Numbered from the stretch's first letter, positions 1 to 6,159 are shown. The stretch: 6,987 nucleotides of DNA from an uncultured Lachnospiraceae bacterium (GCA_910589195.1 CAJUTC010000083.1:1-6987), one strand, 5' to 3'. Notes: generated by a model not told the origin, from the sequence alone. Program-made: numbers and translations.

Positions 1-1288
1 ATTCATCAAAAGTTTGCGGCGGCATACAAGATGACGCAAAATATCCGAAATTTCCGCTGTCAATGGATTGTACTGCTTCACAAATTGCATCCATCGCATT
101 TTGAGAATAAACATTATAGCCAGAAGTATCAATCTGGTCCAGGTTTTTCAGTGGACAATACCAATAACCCGGCCAATCCTTGCTTAACTCTCCCACCGTT
201 TCTTCCGTCATCAGCAGATCCAAAAACTTAGCACAAATATCTTTGTGTTCCGATGCTTCATTAATTCCAAGAACGCCGGTACATCCCATTGCATAATTTT
301 TAGAAACGCCTTCCCTTCCCGGAGGCAACGCCGTAAATTTTAAATCGCCACCACGTTCTCCCTCATAAAATGTTACTGCAAACTGGAAGGATTTTGATGT
401 TCCAAAATGGAACGGCGCCTTTCCGTCTGCCATCATTTGTAACGCCTCATTTCTTCCCAAAGCAATATAATCCTTACACAAATACCCTTTTTCATACCAC
501 TCTGCTGACTTCTCAACCGCCGCCGTCAATGTTTCGCTGTTCCAATCCTGCTCATTCACCAATGCCTGGTAAACATTTTCCGGGCCAGCCCAGTTATTTA
601 AAAACATGGTTACATAGTCACCGTTATTCGCTCTCCAGGTAGCATTTCCATTTAATGAAGCATACATTCCTTTTTCCATTGCCTGATCCATAATGCTTTC
701 CACCTCTTCAATGGTGGAAGGTACACTCCATCCATTTTCTTCCAATGTTTTACTGTCATAAAACATCCCAAATACGTCCAGGCCCATAGGTATTAAATAT
801 AATTTCCCATCAAACGTGCAGCTATTATAGGACGGCTCCAAAAGGCGGTCTTTCCAACCATATTCTTCTGCATAGGCAGTCAGATCTGCGTATTTACCGG
901 CTTCAATATAGGTTGCTGCTAATCCAGGCGAAGATTCATAAAGGATATCCGGTCCCTGATTTGCAGAAATTGCGACCCGTACATCATTATTTACACTAGA
1001 ACGATATTCTACTTCCAAATGATATCCCGGGTTTTCTTTGTTAAACTTATCAATCAGGCAGGATTTCAGAACTTCCTGCTGTTCTGGTGTAGAGCCCCAA
1101 AACCACATCGTAATCGGAATGGAATCTTCTTGTGCTTTTGTTTCTTCTGATACGGTCTGATCCGATTTTTCAACAGATGAAGAAGGTTGTGCCTTCCCAT
1201 CATTTTCTGTATTCTTTGAGGGAGCACATCCTCCAATCAAAGAACATACTAAGCATATCGCCAAATAGGATGTCCAGTTTTTTTTCAT
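1..1288 (-). CDS. ABC-transporter extracellular solute-binding lipoprotein (family 1, sugar type), 3' end outside window
   Basis: The minus strand is open from the ATG at 1288 to the left edge, giving 429 residues without a stop; family members are usually about 420-450, so only the C-terminal end should be missing. A GGAGGT sequence lies 7 bases before the ATG. Residues 1-21 form a lipoprotein signal: Lys-rich start, hydrophobic core, and lipobox IGGC with Cys21 as the lipidated residue. A Ser/Glu-rich linker (about 22-56) leads into a first beta strand (ITMWFWG, 59-65) and then FNKENPGY, the usual first lobe of SBP_bac_1 proteins. By family knowledge it sits on the outer face of the membrane and hands ligand to permeases, which should be encoded beyond the left edge. 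The ligand is not readable from sequence. This class usually binds saccharides, while the neighbouring genes suggest nucleosides or ribosides. An operator copy lies 21 bases upstream of the start. Confidence 0.9.
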   Translation of the reverse strand, partial: MKKNWTSYLAICLVCSLIGGCAPSKNTENDGKAQPSSSVEKSDQTVSEETKAQEDSIPITMWFWGSTPEQQEVLKSCLIDKFNKENPGYHLEVEYRSSVNNDVRVAISANQGPDILYESSPGLAATYIEAGKYADLTAYAEEYGWKDRLLEPSYNSCTFDGKLYLIPMGLDVFGMFYDSKTLEENGWSVPSTIEEVESIMDQAMEKGMYASLNGNATWRANNGDYVTMFLNNWAGPENVYQALVNEQDWNSETLTAAVEKSAEWYEKGYLCKDYIALGRNEALQMMADGKAPFHFGTSKSFQFAVTFYEGERGGDLKFTALPPGREGVSKNYAMGCTGVLGINEASEHKDICAKFLDLLMTEETVGELSKDWPGYWYCPLKNLDQIDTSGYNVYSQNAMDAICEAVQSIDSGNFGYFASSCMPPQTFDE

Positions 1289-1308
1289 AGAAATTACCTC
1301 CATTTTAA

Positions 1309-1324
1309 GTTTACCGTGTTATCA
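1309..1324 (-). promoter_or_regulatory. Probable LacI-family operator, copy 1 (binding-protein side)
   Basis: On the minus strand this reads TGATAACACGGTAAAC, identical to the copy at 1496-1511 on the plus strand. The site has partial dyad symmetry of the form GnTnAC-nnn-GTnAnC, as expected for a LacI-type dimer. It lies 21 bases upstream of the binding-protein ATG and about 36-51 bases downstream of the predicted transcription start, where a bound repressor could block elongation. The assignment to the neighbouring repressor is an inference from position and from the exact duplication. Confidence 0.75.
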
Positions 1325-1366
1325 ATATTGCAAAAAAATAATACTTAATCACCAATTTTCAATTAA

Positions 1367-1396
1367 AGTATAACGGAATATCTGTAAATTTGTCAA
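1367..1396 (-). promoter_or_regulatory. Sigma-A promoter of the solute-binding protein gene
   Basis: Reading the minus strand, TTGACA (1396-1391) is followed after 18 bases by TATACT (1372-1367). An A-rich stretch just upstream (1397-1450 region, runs of A on this strand) could act as an UP element. The predicted start of transcription is near 1360, leaving a leader of about 70 bases that contains the operator copy. Confidence 0.7.
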
Positions 1397-1453
1397 GTAT
1401 TTCTTTGTTTTTTTTATTTTTTTGTTAATTTCGACTTATTTTTCTTTTTTATA

Positions 1454-1483
1454 TTGACAGAATCAAAGGAACTATGTCATAAT
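1454..1483 (+). promoter_or_regulatory. Sigma-A promoter of the repressor gene and probably the downstream nucleoside genes
   Basis: TTGACA (1454-1459) is followed after 18 bases by CATAAT (1478-1483). Transcription should start near 1490, only a few bases before the operator copy at 1496-1511, so the repressor would probably limit its own synthesis. The T-rich tract upstream (1397-1450) is shared back to back with the divergent promoter. Confidence 0.65.
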
Positions 1484-1495
1484 AATGATAAATTA

Positions 1496-1511
1496 TGATA
1501 ACACGGTAAAC
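1496..1511 (+). promoter_or_regulatory. Probable LacI-family operator, copy 2 (repressor side)
   Basis: TGATAACACGGTAAAC is an exact inverted copy of 1309-1324. It starts about 6 bases after the predicted transcription start and ends 23 bases before the repressor ATG. The two copies are 187 bases apart, close to a whole number of helical turns at 10.5 bp per turn (17.8), so looping between them is possible but unproven. Confidence 0.75.
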
Positions 1512-1534
1512 AAAAGGATAAAGGAGTACTGATA

Positions 1535-2569
1535 ATGACAAAAAAATATACCATTCGGGATATTGCAGAACGGGCTGGCGTATCCCACACTGCAGTATCA
1601 CTGGTTCTTAATAAAAAAGAAAACCGGGTTTCCACGGAAACCAGAAACCGAATCCTTCAAATTGCCCGCGAATTAAACTACACCCCAAATCAAATCGCGG
1701 TTTCACTGGCTACACAAAAGACATTTACTATTGGCCTGATCCTGCCTGATTTAACTAATATGTATTTATCATCCATTGCTTCCGGCGTGGAAATGTATGC
1801 CCAAACGCAAGGATACAGTGTTTTTTTCTGCAACTCGAATGAGAATGTGGAAAAATGTATTTCGTATATTAATGAATTTGTAAAGCGGAAAATCGATGGA
1901 ATTGTGGTTATTCCCCCCAGTAAGATTAATGACGGCGACGGGTATATTGAGCTATCAAACGCATTAGAAAGCTGTGGAATCCCTTACATTTTAGTTGACA
2001 GAGCCGTGCTGCATCTATTTCATGATTTTATCACCATTGATAATAATCTGGGAGGCTATCTTGCTACTAACCATTTATTACAATTAGGCCATACACGAAT
2101 CGGTTGTATCACCGGGCCGCTTACAGAATTTGGTGCCAGCCGGCGGTTGTCAGGCTACAAAGAAGCGTTATCTGAGGCAGGAATCGAGATCGATGAAACA
2201 TTGATATATGAAGGAAATTATCACTTTGATTCCGGCGAACAAGGCGCCTCCCTCTTGATTTCCAATCACGTGACCGCTATTTTTGCCTGCAATGATATGA
2301 TGGCTTTGGGAGTCAATAAAGCCGCTACTGATTTAGGTCTAAGCATTCCAAGAGATCTATCAATTGTTGGATTTGACAACAATCCAATTGTGAACTATAT
2401 GAACCTCTCTTTGACAACCATTAATCAGCCTTCCGAACTTATGGGAAAAAAGGCTTGTAAAATCCTTTTGCATCGTATGGACTTCCCGGAAGAGCCACAT
2501 AAAGATTATTTCTTTTCCCCATCCCTAATCGTACGGAATACAACATCCAAGCCAAAGGGAAGAGAATAA
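1535..2569 (+). CDS. LacI-family transcriptional repressor
   Basis: This 344-residue protein has the normal LacI/RbsR family length. The AAGGAG at 1521-1526 is 8 bases before the ATG. Residues 6-26 form the N-terminal helix-turn-helix (TIRDIAERAGVSHTAVSLVLN). The hinge follows near YTPNQIAVSLAT (49-60), with Leu58 at the position that intercalates into operator DNA. A periplasmic-binding-protein-like effector domain follows: the GLILPDLTNMY first strand, HLLQLGHTRIGCITGP, FACNDMMALG, IVGFDNNP and LTTINQP are all recognisable family blocks. It should be a cytoplasmic dimer that releases DNA on binding a small sugar or nucleoside-derived ligand. Its own promoter and the divergent binding-protein promoter both carry the same 16-bp site, so it is the obvious regulator of the locus. 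The hinge has AVSL where ARSL is commoner. The effector is unknown. Confidence 0.93.
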   Translation: MTKKYTIRDIAERAGVSHTAVSLVLNKKENRVSTETRNRILQIARELNYTPNQIAVSLATQKTFTIGLILPDLTNMYLSSIASGVEMYAQTQGYSVFFCNSNENVEKCISYINEFVKRKIDGIVVIPPSKINDGDGYIELSNALESCGIPYILVDRAVLHLFHDFITIDNNLGGYLATNHLLQLGHTRIGCITGPLTEFGASRRLSGYKEALSEAGIEIDETLIYEGNYHFDSGEQGASLLISNHVTAIFACNDMMALGVNKAATDLGLSIPRDLSIVGFDNNPIVNYMNLSLTTINQPSELMGKKACKILLHRMDFPEEPHKDYFFSPSLIVRNTTSKPKGRE

Positions 2570-2658
2570 TACAATGCTGTGTTTTACTTCTTCACCAATT
2601 TTCGATCGATTCCTATAACAAACAATATTGATTTTTTATAAAAGGAGTAATACAGCTT

Positions 2659-3681
2659 ATGAATTGCACAAAACAAAAACTGATTTTAGACTGTGATCCA
2701 GGAACGGATGATTCTGTGTGCCTGGTCATGGCTCTTACGCATCCCGGTGTAGAGCTTTTGGCAGTTACCACAGAAAGCGGGAACCTGACCAGTGATATCA
2801 CCAGTAAAAATGCTCTGAAAGTATTGGAACATTTTAATCGGACTGATATACCTGTAGCAAAAGGAATGCCACATCCCTTAGTTCGTAACCATCCAAAAGA
2901 TCCTTACTCTCATGGGGAAGACGGCCTGGGAAACCATTTTTTCCCTGAACCGAAAACGCAAGTCAGCGAACTCCCGGCAGCCCTTATGATCATTGAACAG
3001 GTGATGAAATATCCTGGCCAGGTTACGCTGGTGTGTACGGCGCCTTTAACCAACCTGGCTCTGGCATTTATGCTGAAACCTGAGATCATACCCCTTATCA
3101 AAAAAGTTTATCATTTGGGAGGATCTTATGGCTTTACTGAAGCTGCTTTCTATTGTGCCACTGGCGATTCCCCCATGAGCGAATGGAATCTATATGTGGA
3201 TCCAGAGGCCGCCCGGATTGTCTATTCTTCTGGTGTTAACCTTACAACGGTAGGACTGGATATCGCCTATGGCGGAAAAACCAATATCACCGATCAAACT
3301 CTGGAAAAACTAAAATGCCTGAATACGCCTCAGGCAAACTATGTTGCTGAAATTTTAGATTACATAGAAAAGGCAACTTCTGATGATAAAGGCGGATTCC
3401 ATTTCCGTGGAACTATTGACACAGCAGCCATGTGTGCGTTTCTCTGCCCTCAAATGATAAAGACCAAAAAAATTTTGGTATCCATTGATACATCTGATGC
3501 CGCATCCCGTGGGATGATCTTATGGGACAGGCGTCTTTGGACAAAGCGGGAACTTTCCAAGTGGGATAACTTCTTTTATATTGAAACTGCATACGATATT
3601 GACGAAACTCTTTATCAGAAAACTTACTATCATGCCATAGGAGGTATTCAAATACCGGAGGAGGAGATTAAATATGCATAA
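2659..3681 (+). CDS. Nucleoside hydrolase (inosine/uridine-preferring family) with atypical active-site residues
   Basis: The protein has 340 residues, somewhat longer than the 310-315 of well-studied members. AAAGGAG (2641-2647) lies 11 bases before the ATG. Family enzymes split the N-glycosidic bond of ribonucleosides to give base and ribose, using a bound calcium ion. The calcium loop DCDPGTDD (11-18) is complete, PLTN (Thr131, Asn132) matches the residue that binds calcium through its carbonyl, and SEWNLYVDPEAA (Glu175, Asn177) matches the ribose-binding stretch. Two changes stand out. The usual His-Asp pair near residue 250 is Ile253-Asp254 (GTIDTAAM), so the calcium-binding Asp is kept but the catalytic His is not. 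The Asn normally six residues before the Glu is Gly169. The gene begins 90 bases after the repressor gene with no clear terminator between, and overlaps deoD by 8 bases, so the three probably form one transcript. Family membership is firm; substrate and activity are open. Confidence 0.9.
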   Translation: MNCTKQKLILDCDPGTDDSVCLVMALTHPGVELLAVTTESGNLTSDITSKNALKVLEHFNRTDIPVAKGMPHPLVRNHPKDPYSHGEDGLGNHFFPEPKTQVSELPAALMIIEQVMKYPGQVTLVCTAPLTNLALAFMLKPEIIPLIKKVYHLGGSYGFTEAAFYCATGDSPMSEWNLYVDPEAARIVYSSGVNLTTVGLDIAYGGKTNITDQTLEKLKCLNTPQANYVAEILDYIEKATSDDKGGFHFRGTIDTAAMCAFLCPQMIKTKKILVSIDTSDAASRGMILWDRRLWTKRELSKWDNFFYIETAYDIDETLYQKTYYHAIGGIQIPEEEIKYA

Positions 3682-4384
3682 TACCCCAACCATGCATAAT
3701 TCAGCAAAACTTGGAGAGATCGCCCCTTTTGTATTAATGCCTGGAGATCCGATCCGCGCCAAATATATTGCGTAACACTATCTTGAACATCCGCTGCTGG
3801 TAAATCAAATCCGTGGAATTTTTGCCTATACAGGAACATACCAGAAAAAGGAAGTGTCTGTAATGGCCAGCGGAATGGGAACTTCTTCCATGAGTATCTA
3901 TTCCTATGAATTGTTTCATTTTTATGATGTGAATACCATTATACGTGTAGGCTCTGCTGGCGGATTACAGCCATTCTTAAATCTGATGGATATTGTAATT
4001 GGCATATCATCCAGCACAGATAGCAGCTATCCTTCTTTGTTTCATCTTCCTGGCACGATAGCCCCCACTGCCGACTTTTTACTTGCGGAAAAAGCAATGG
4101 CATATGCCAGAGAACATAACATAACCGCCTACGGCGGCCCTCTGTTTTGCGGAGAAGCATTTTACTATGATAAATCAGACAAGGAAAAATGGGCTGATAT
4201 GGGCATACTTGCAGTTGAAATGGAATCTGCCGCCCTCTATTTGAATGCGGCCAAGGCAAAAAAGCGTGCCCTGGCTTTATGCACCATATCTGATTTAGTT
4301 TTCACTGGATCTGATTGTTCCAATGAAACACGGGAATCGGGCTTTGATACCATGATACAAATGGCTCTATCTCTCTGTGAATAG
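3674..4384 (+). pseudogene. deoD: Purine nucleoside phosphorylase, DeoD type, interrupted by an in-frame TAA at codon 34
   Basis: Reading from the ATG at 3674 (GGAGGAGGAG ending 7 bases before it, and overlapping the hydrolase gene by 8 bases), the frame gives a 236-residue DeoD protein apart from a TAA at 3773-3775. DeoD enzymes are usually 233-239 residues. They convert purine nucleosides and phosphate to base and pentose-1-phosphate, as hexamers. Before the stop is the phosphate loop MPGDPIRAKYIA (22-33). After it come NQIRG, the IIRVGSAGG phosphate/ribose site, VEMESAA, and Asp207 with Arg220, spaced 13 residues like the catalytic Asp204/Arg217 pair of E. coli. There are no other stops or frame changes, so the lesion is one base, recent, or a sequencing error. 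A GTG at 3854 could begin a shorter product, but it has no properly spaced Shine-Dalgarno and would lack the phosphate loop. As written, only a 33-residue peptide would be made. Confidence 0.9.
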
Positions 4385-4420
4385 GTTTCAGCCCACATTC
4401 CATCAAAAGTAGGACAAGTT

Positions 4421-4490
4421 AAAACAAGAACGGGAGAAGAAACACTCTTATGGTCTTCCTCTCCCGGTTCCTATTCCTATTCCCGTTCCT
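4421..4490. terminator. Probable bidirectional terminator between deoD and hsp20
   Basis: For the minus strand (hsp20), 4470-4460 (GAACCGGGAGA) pairs with 4437-4428 with one bulge, and the stem extends through G-U pairs. It is followed by TTGTTTT (4427-4421). For the plus strand (deoD), GAACGGGA (4428-4435) can instead pair exactly with TCCCGTTC (4481-4488), followed by CTTTTATT. Both genes converge on this 193-base gap, so a shared terminator is expected. Stability was not calculated. Confidence 0.55.
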
Positions 4491-4577
4491 TTTATTCAGC
4501 TAAACGCCTCTATTTTCATTTGATGCGAATCCTGTTTTAAAGCCAGGATATTCTCTTATTAATGCTATGCTGCTAAT

Positions 4578-5009
4578 CTACCCCTCAATCGCAATATACT
4601 GCTTCTCTTCTGTTGCAGGAACCGCCTCTTTTTTCGGAATAAGCAATGTCAGGACTCCGTCTTCAAACTTTGCTTTAATATCCTCCTGCTTTACTTCTTC
4701 CCCCACATAAAAGCTTCTGCTGCAAGATCCCATATACCGCTCTCTGCGGATATATCTTCCCTGGCTGTCTTTCTCATCCTTCTCAGAATTGGAAGCAGCG
4801 CTGATTGTCAGATATCCGTTGTTCAGTTGAGCCTTTATATTCTCCTTCTTCATCCCAGGCAGGCTCATGGTCATCTCATAGCCCTGTGTGGTGTCCTTCA
4901 CATCCGTTTTCATCAGCTCATTCACACCAGAATCATAACGGTATCCCCGGAAGGGGGTTCCAAAAAAGTCATCTAATAAGTTCTCTCTAAAAATACTGGG
5001 CATTAACAT
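4578..5009 (-). CDS. hsp20: Small heat-shock protein, Hsp20/alpha-crystallin family
   Basis: This 143-residue protein has the typical length for bacterial small heat-shock proteins, ATP-independent holdases that bind unfolding proteins in the cytoplasm as oligomers. A short N-terminal arm with LLDDFFGTPF (11-20) leads into an alpha-crystallin domain from about residue 34. That domain includes YEMTMSLPGMKKENIKAQL, a YIRRERYMGSCSRSFYV dimerisation-loop region and the hallmark FEDGVLTLLIPKKE. The tail ends with Ile139-Ala140-Ile141, the IXI anchor that docks into a neighbouring subunit. AAGGAG (5024-5019) lies 9 bases before the chosen ATG; a second ATG two codons on is also possible. Transcription is monocistronic, converges on deoD, and is controlled by a promoter with a CIRCE operator. 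Confidence 0.95.
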   Translation of the reverse strand: MLMPSIFRENLLDDFFGTPFRGYRYDSGVNELMKTDVKDTTQGYEMTMSLPGMKKENIKAQLNNGYLTISAASNSEKDEKDSQGRYIRRERYMGSCSRSFYVGEEVKQEDIKAKFEDGVLTLLIPKKEAVPATEEKQYIAIEG

Positions 5010-5057
5010 ATATCATCTCTCCTTTTCTGAAATAATTGTTTTATTTGTTATATATGT

Positions 5058-5086
5058 ACTATAACACTTGTTGTTAGCAATGTCAA
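5058..5086 (-). promoter_or_regulatory. hsp20: Sigma-A promoter of hsp20
   Basis: On the minus strand, TTGACA (5086-5081) is followed after 17 bases by TATAGT (5063-5058), near-consensus spacing. Transcription should start near 5051, giving a leader of about 40 bases. The -35 box lies inside the CIRCE element, so HrcA binding would exclude RNA polymerase. Confidence 0.8.
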
Positions 5087-5100
5087 TAGGCGAGTGCTAA
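5074..5100 (-). promoter_or_regulatory. CIRCE operator (HrcA binding site)
   Basis: The consensus is TTAGCACTC-N9-GAGTGCTAA. On the minus strand the first arm is a perfect TTAGCACTC (5100-5092), the spacer is exactly 9 bases, and the second arm is CATTGCTAA (5082-5074), 7 of 9 matching. In Firmicutes CIRCE usually controls groESL and the hrcA-dnaK operon; its use on an hsp20 gene is less usual. Confidence 0.88.
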
Positions 5101-5213
5101 AAATTTTAAATTTTTTTCTCCTCAATATTTTCAAAACTTAGTATGACATCATCATAATATTATCGTTAGCAAAACTCATCAATCTATTCGTTTTAAATTT
5201 TTTCTAAATTTAG
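5101..5213. other. AT-rich spacer with no recognised gene
   Basis: This stretch lies upstream of the CIRCE element. It contains A/T runs and short repeats of TAAATTT but no ORF, clear promoter or stable hairpin. It forms the left boundary of the relic-rich right part of the window. Confidence 0.4.
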
Positions 5214-5413
5214 GTAGAACGGCTTAAAGAACTGCTTGAAGAGGACGGATGACGGGTAGACGGCCTCAAACTTACCATTTATAATGGACGTGGCGTTTTC
5301 AAAAAATCTCCGCAGATTACATCACCATGAAATGTCGGCCTGGGAAGCTTATCATTACGAAAGACGAAACAAGAACAAATTCAGGGGAATCATGTCCATC
5401 ACATCTAAATTAA
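5214..5413 (+). pseudogene. symE: Broken SymE-like toxin gene (two halves in different frames)
   Basis: One frame (5265-5321) reads LKLTIYNGRGVFKKSPQIT, matching the start of the SymE fold (E. coli: LTVSYASR...PAIT). A second frame (5318-5413) reads YITMKCRPGKLIITKDE and on to a stop, matching the end of that domain (VDVKVMEGCIVLT). The central block, LKGxWLxxaGFxxG in the family, is absent at the join. The join sits in GATTACATC, so a deletion between short repeats is a likely cause. SymE proteins are SOS-associated toxins of a type I toxin-antitoxin system with an AbrB-like fold. In the first frame an upstream fragment, VERLKELLEEDG and stop (5214-5252), touches an ATG (5249) as ATGA, as if a small upstream gene once overlapped it; its identity is unknown. 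No antisense antitoxin RNA was identified. Assignment is from remembered family patterns, not a search. Confidence 0.55.
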
Positions 5414-5450
5414 ATTTTTGTAAAGTCTATTCCCTCTGGAAAATGATTGC

Positions 5451-5589
5451 GGTATAATAAGGAAACGTATCCCTTATCCGCAGCCTAACGGCTGTGGACA
5501 TGGTATAATCTCGTCAGAGATTATACCGCGCCAAGCGGAGCGAGTGTGCACCGCGTCAGCGTAGCATATCCGGAGGATATGGTATAATA
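5451..5589. repeat. Palindrome-rich intergenic element with four GGTATAAT copies
   Basis: The segment begins and ends with the direct 9-mer GGTATAATA (5451-5459 and 5581-5589). Inside are serial hairpins: ATAAGG/CCTTAT (5457-5462 with 5472-5477); CCGCAGCC/GGCTGTGG around a TAAC loop (5478-5497, one G-U pair); a perfect 11-bp stem GGTATAATCTC/GAGATTATACC with a GTCA loop (5502-5527); and a perfect 7-bp stem CATATCC/GGATATG with a GGA loop (5565-5581). Between the last two is a GC-rich stretch (5527-5562) unlike its AT-rich surroundings. It has no ORF and resembles a dispersed repeat (MITE or REP-like) or a structured leader RNA. Which of these it is cannot be told from one copy. Confidence 0.6.
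5580..5588 (+). promoter_or_regulatory. Extended -10 promoter for the 5629 gene
   Basis: TGGTATAAT is a perfect extended -10 (TGn-TATAAT) about 40 bases before the ATG at 5629. There is no good -35 at 17 bases (GTAGCA region), which extended -10 promoters can tolerate. A second perfect TGGTATAAT at 5501-5509 is another candidate. Both lie within the palindromic element, so the repeat may have supplied the promoter. Confidence 0.5.
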
Positions 5590-5628
5590 GAGCCATTAAC
5601 AAATTAAATTTATATGGAGGAAACCAGA

Positions 5629-6159
5629 ATGGGACTTTTTTCAAAAAAGCCAAAAGAACCTGAGTATGATGCGGCGGATTGTAAAGAAAAAAAGCAAAGA
5701 ATGCGGGAAGTTTTTAACGAAGCCGTCAAAGACGGAGATACTTATGAAATTCTGTATTCTTATATGTCAACTTCAAAATTTGAAAGAGGTTTTGTGTTTG
5801 AAACAAACACTACTACGTTTTTCTATTATATTGTCGGATTCAGGCAAAACGATTTTAGCTTAGTCCTTGTGCAGGTAGATGCGGCCTTACAGGAACATGC
5901 GGAACCGTTTTATGTTGATATGGATAATATAGGCAATGTATCTTATGAACCAAAGGTTCATCAACTATGTTTCAAGTATAAAAAAGGTTCTGATGATTTT
6001 GGGGAATTGCTGAATATCGGCGGAACAAGTTCTAAAACTTTGTATGGGCCAAAAAACATACACCAGCCGGACGAAATCGAAAAAATCCTTAATTTTGCAG
6101 AAGCGTTTCGCGCAAAGCTAGAACAAAAAGGATATAAACTGGATAAGTGGAAAAGGTAA
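5629..6159 (+). CDS. Uncharacterised 176-residue cytoplasmic protein
   Basis: I do not recognise this family. The start is set at the ATG at 5629, because GGAGG (5616-5620) lies 8 bases before it. An earlier in-frame ATG at 5614 overlaps that Shine-Dalgarno and has none of its own. The protein begins MGLFSKKPKEPEYD, has a charged helical segment (about 18-36, CKEKKQRMREVFNEAVKDG), then alternating short strands (YEILYSYMSTS, RGFVFETNTTTFFYYIVGF, FSLVLVQVDAAL). It ends with a probable long helix (about 148-170, PDEIEKILNFAEAFRAKLEQKG). There is no signal peptide or membrane segment. The layout suggests a compact alpha+beta or PH-like fold, but no catalytic motif is visible. It lies between a toxin relic and an immunity-gene relic, so a role linked to toxin immunity is possible but only from position. 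Confidence 0.75.
   Translation: MGLFSKKPKEPEYDAADCKEKKQRMREVFNEAVKDGDTYEILYSYMSTSKFERGFVFETNTTTFFYYIVGFRQNDFSLVLVQVDAALQEHAEPFYVDMDNIGNVSYEPKVHQLCFKYKKGSDDFGELLNIGGTSSKTLYGPKNIHQPDEIEKILNFAEAFRAKLEQKGYKLDKWKR

Noticed and set aside
31..642. Plus-strand ORFs opposite the solute-binding protein gene
   Set aside because: They are antisense shadows of a well-supported lipoprotein gene, with no ribosome binding site or recognisable domain.
2602..2615. CGATCG-centred palindrome as an operator before the nucleoside hydrolase
   Set aside because: The symmetry is very short, the sequence is unlike the 16-bp operator found twice upstream, and no promoter boxes accompany it.
3939..4259. 106-codon minus-strand ORF inside deoD
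   Set aside because: It lies wholly antisense to conserved DeoD coding sequence and its translation shows no domain-like pattern.
3854..4384. Separate shorter phosphorylase gene starting at GTG 3854
   Set aside because: The only Shine-Dalgarno-like sequence (AAAGGA) is one base from the GTG, and the product would lack the phosphate-binding loop. The reading frame clearly belongs to the longer deoD broken at 3773.
5165..5176. Second CIRCE half site (TTAGCAAAACTC)
   Set aside because: It has three extra bases relative to TTAGCACTC and no matching second arm at the 9-base spacing.
5614..5628. Start of the unrecognised gene at ATG 5614
   Set aside because: That ATG overlaps the GGAGG that serves the ATG at 5629 and has no ribosome binding site of its own.
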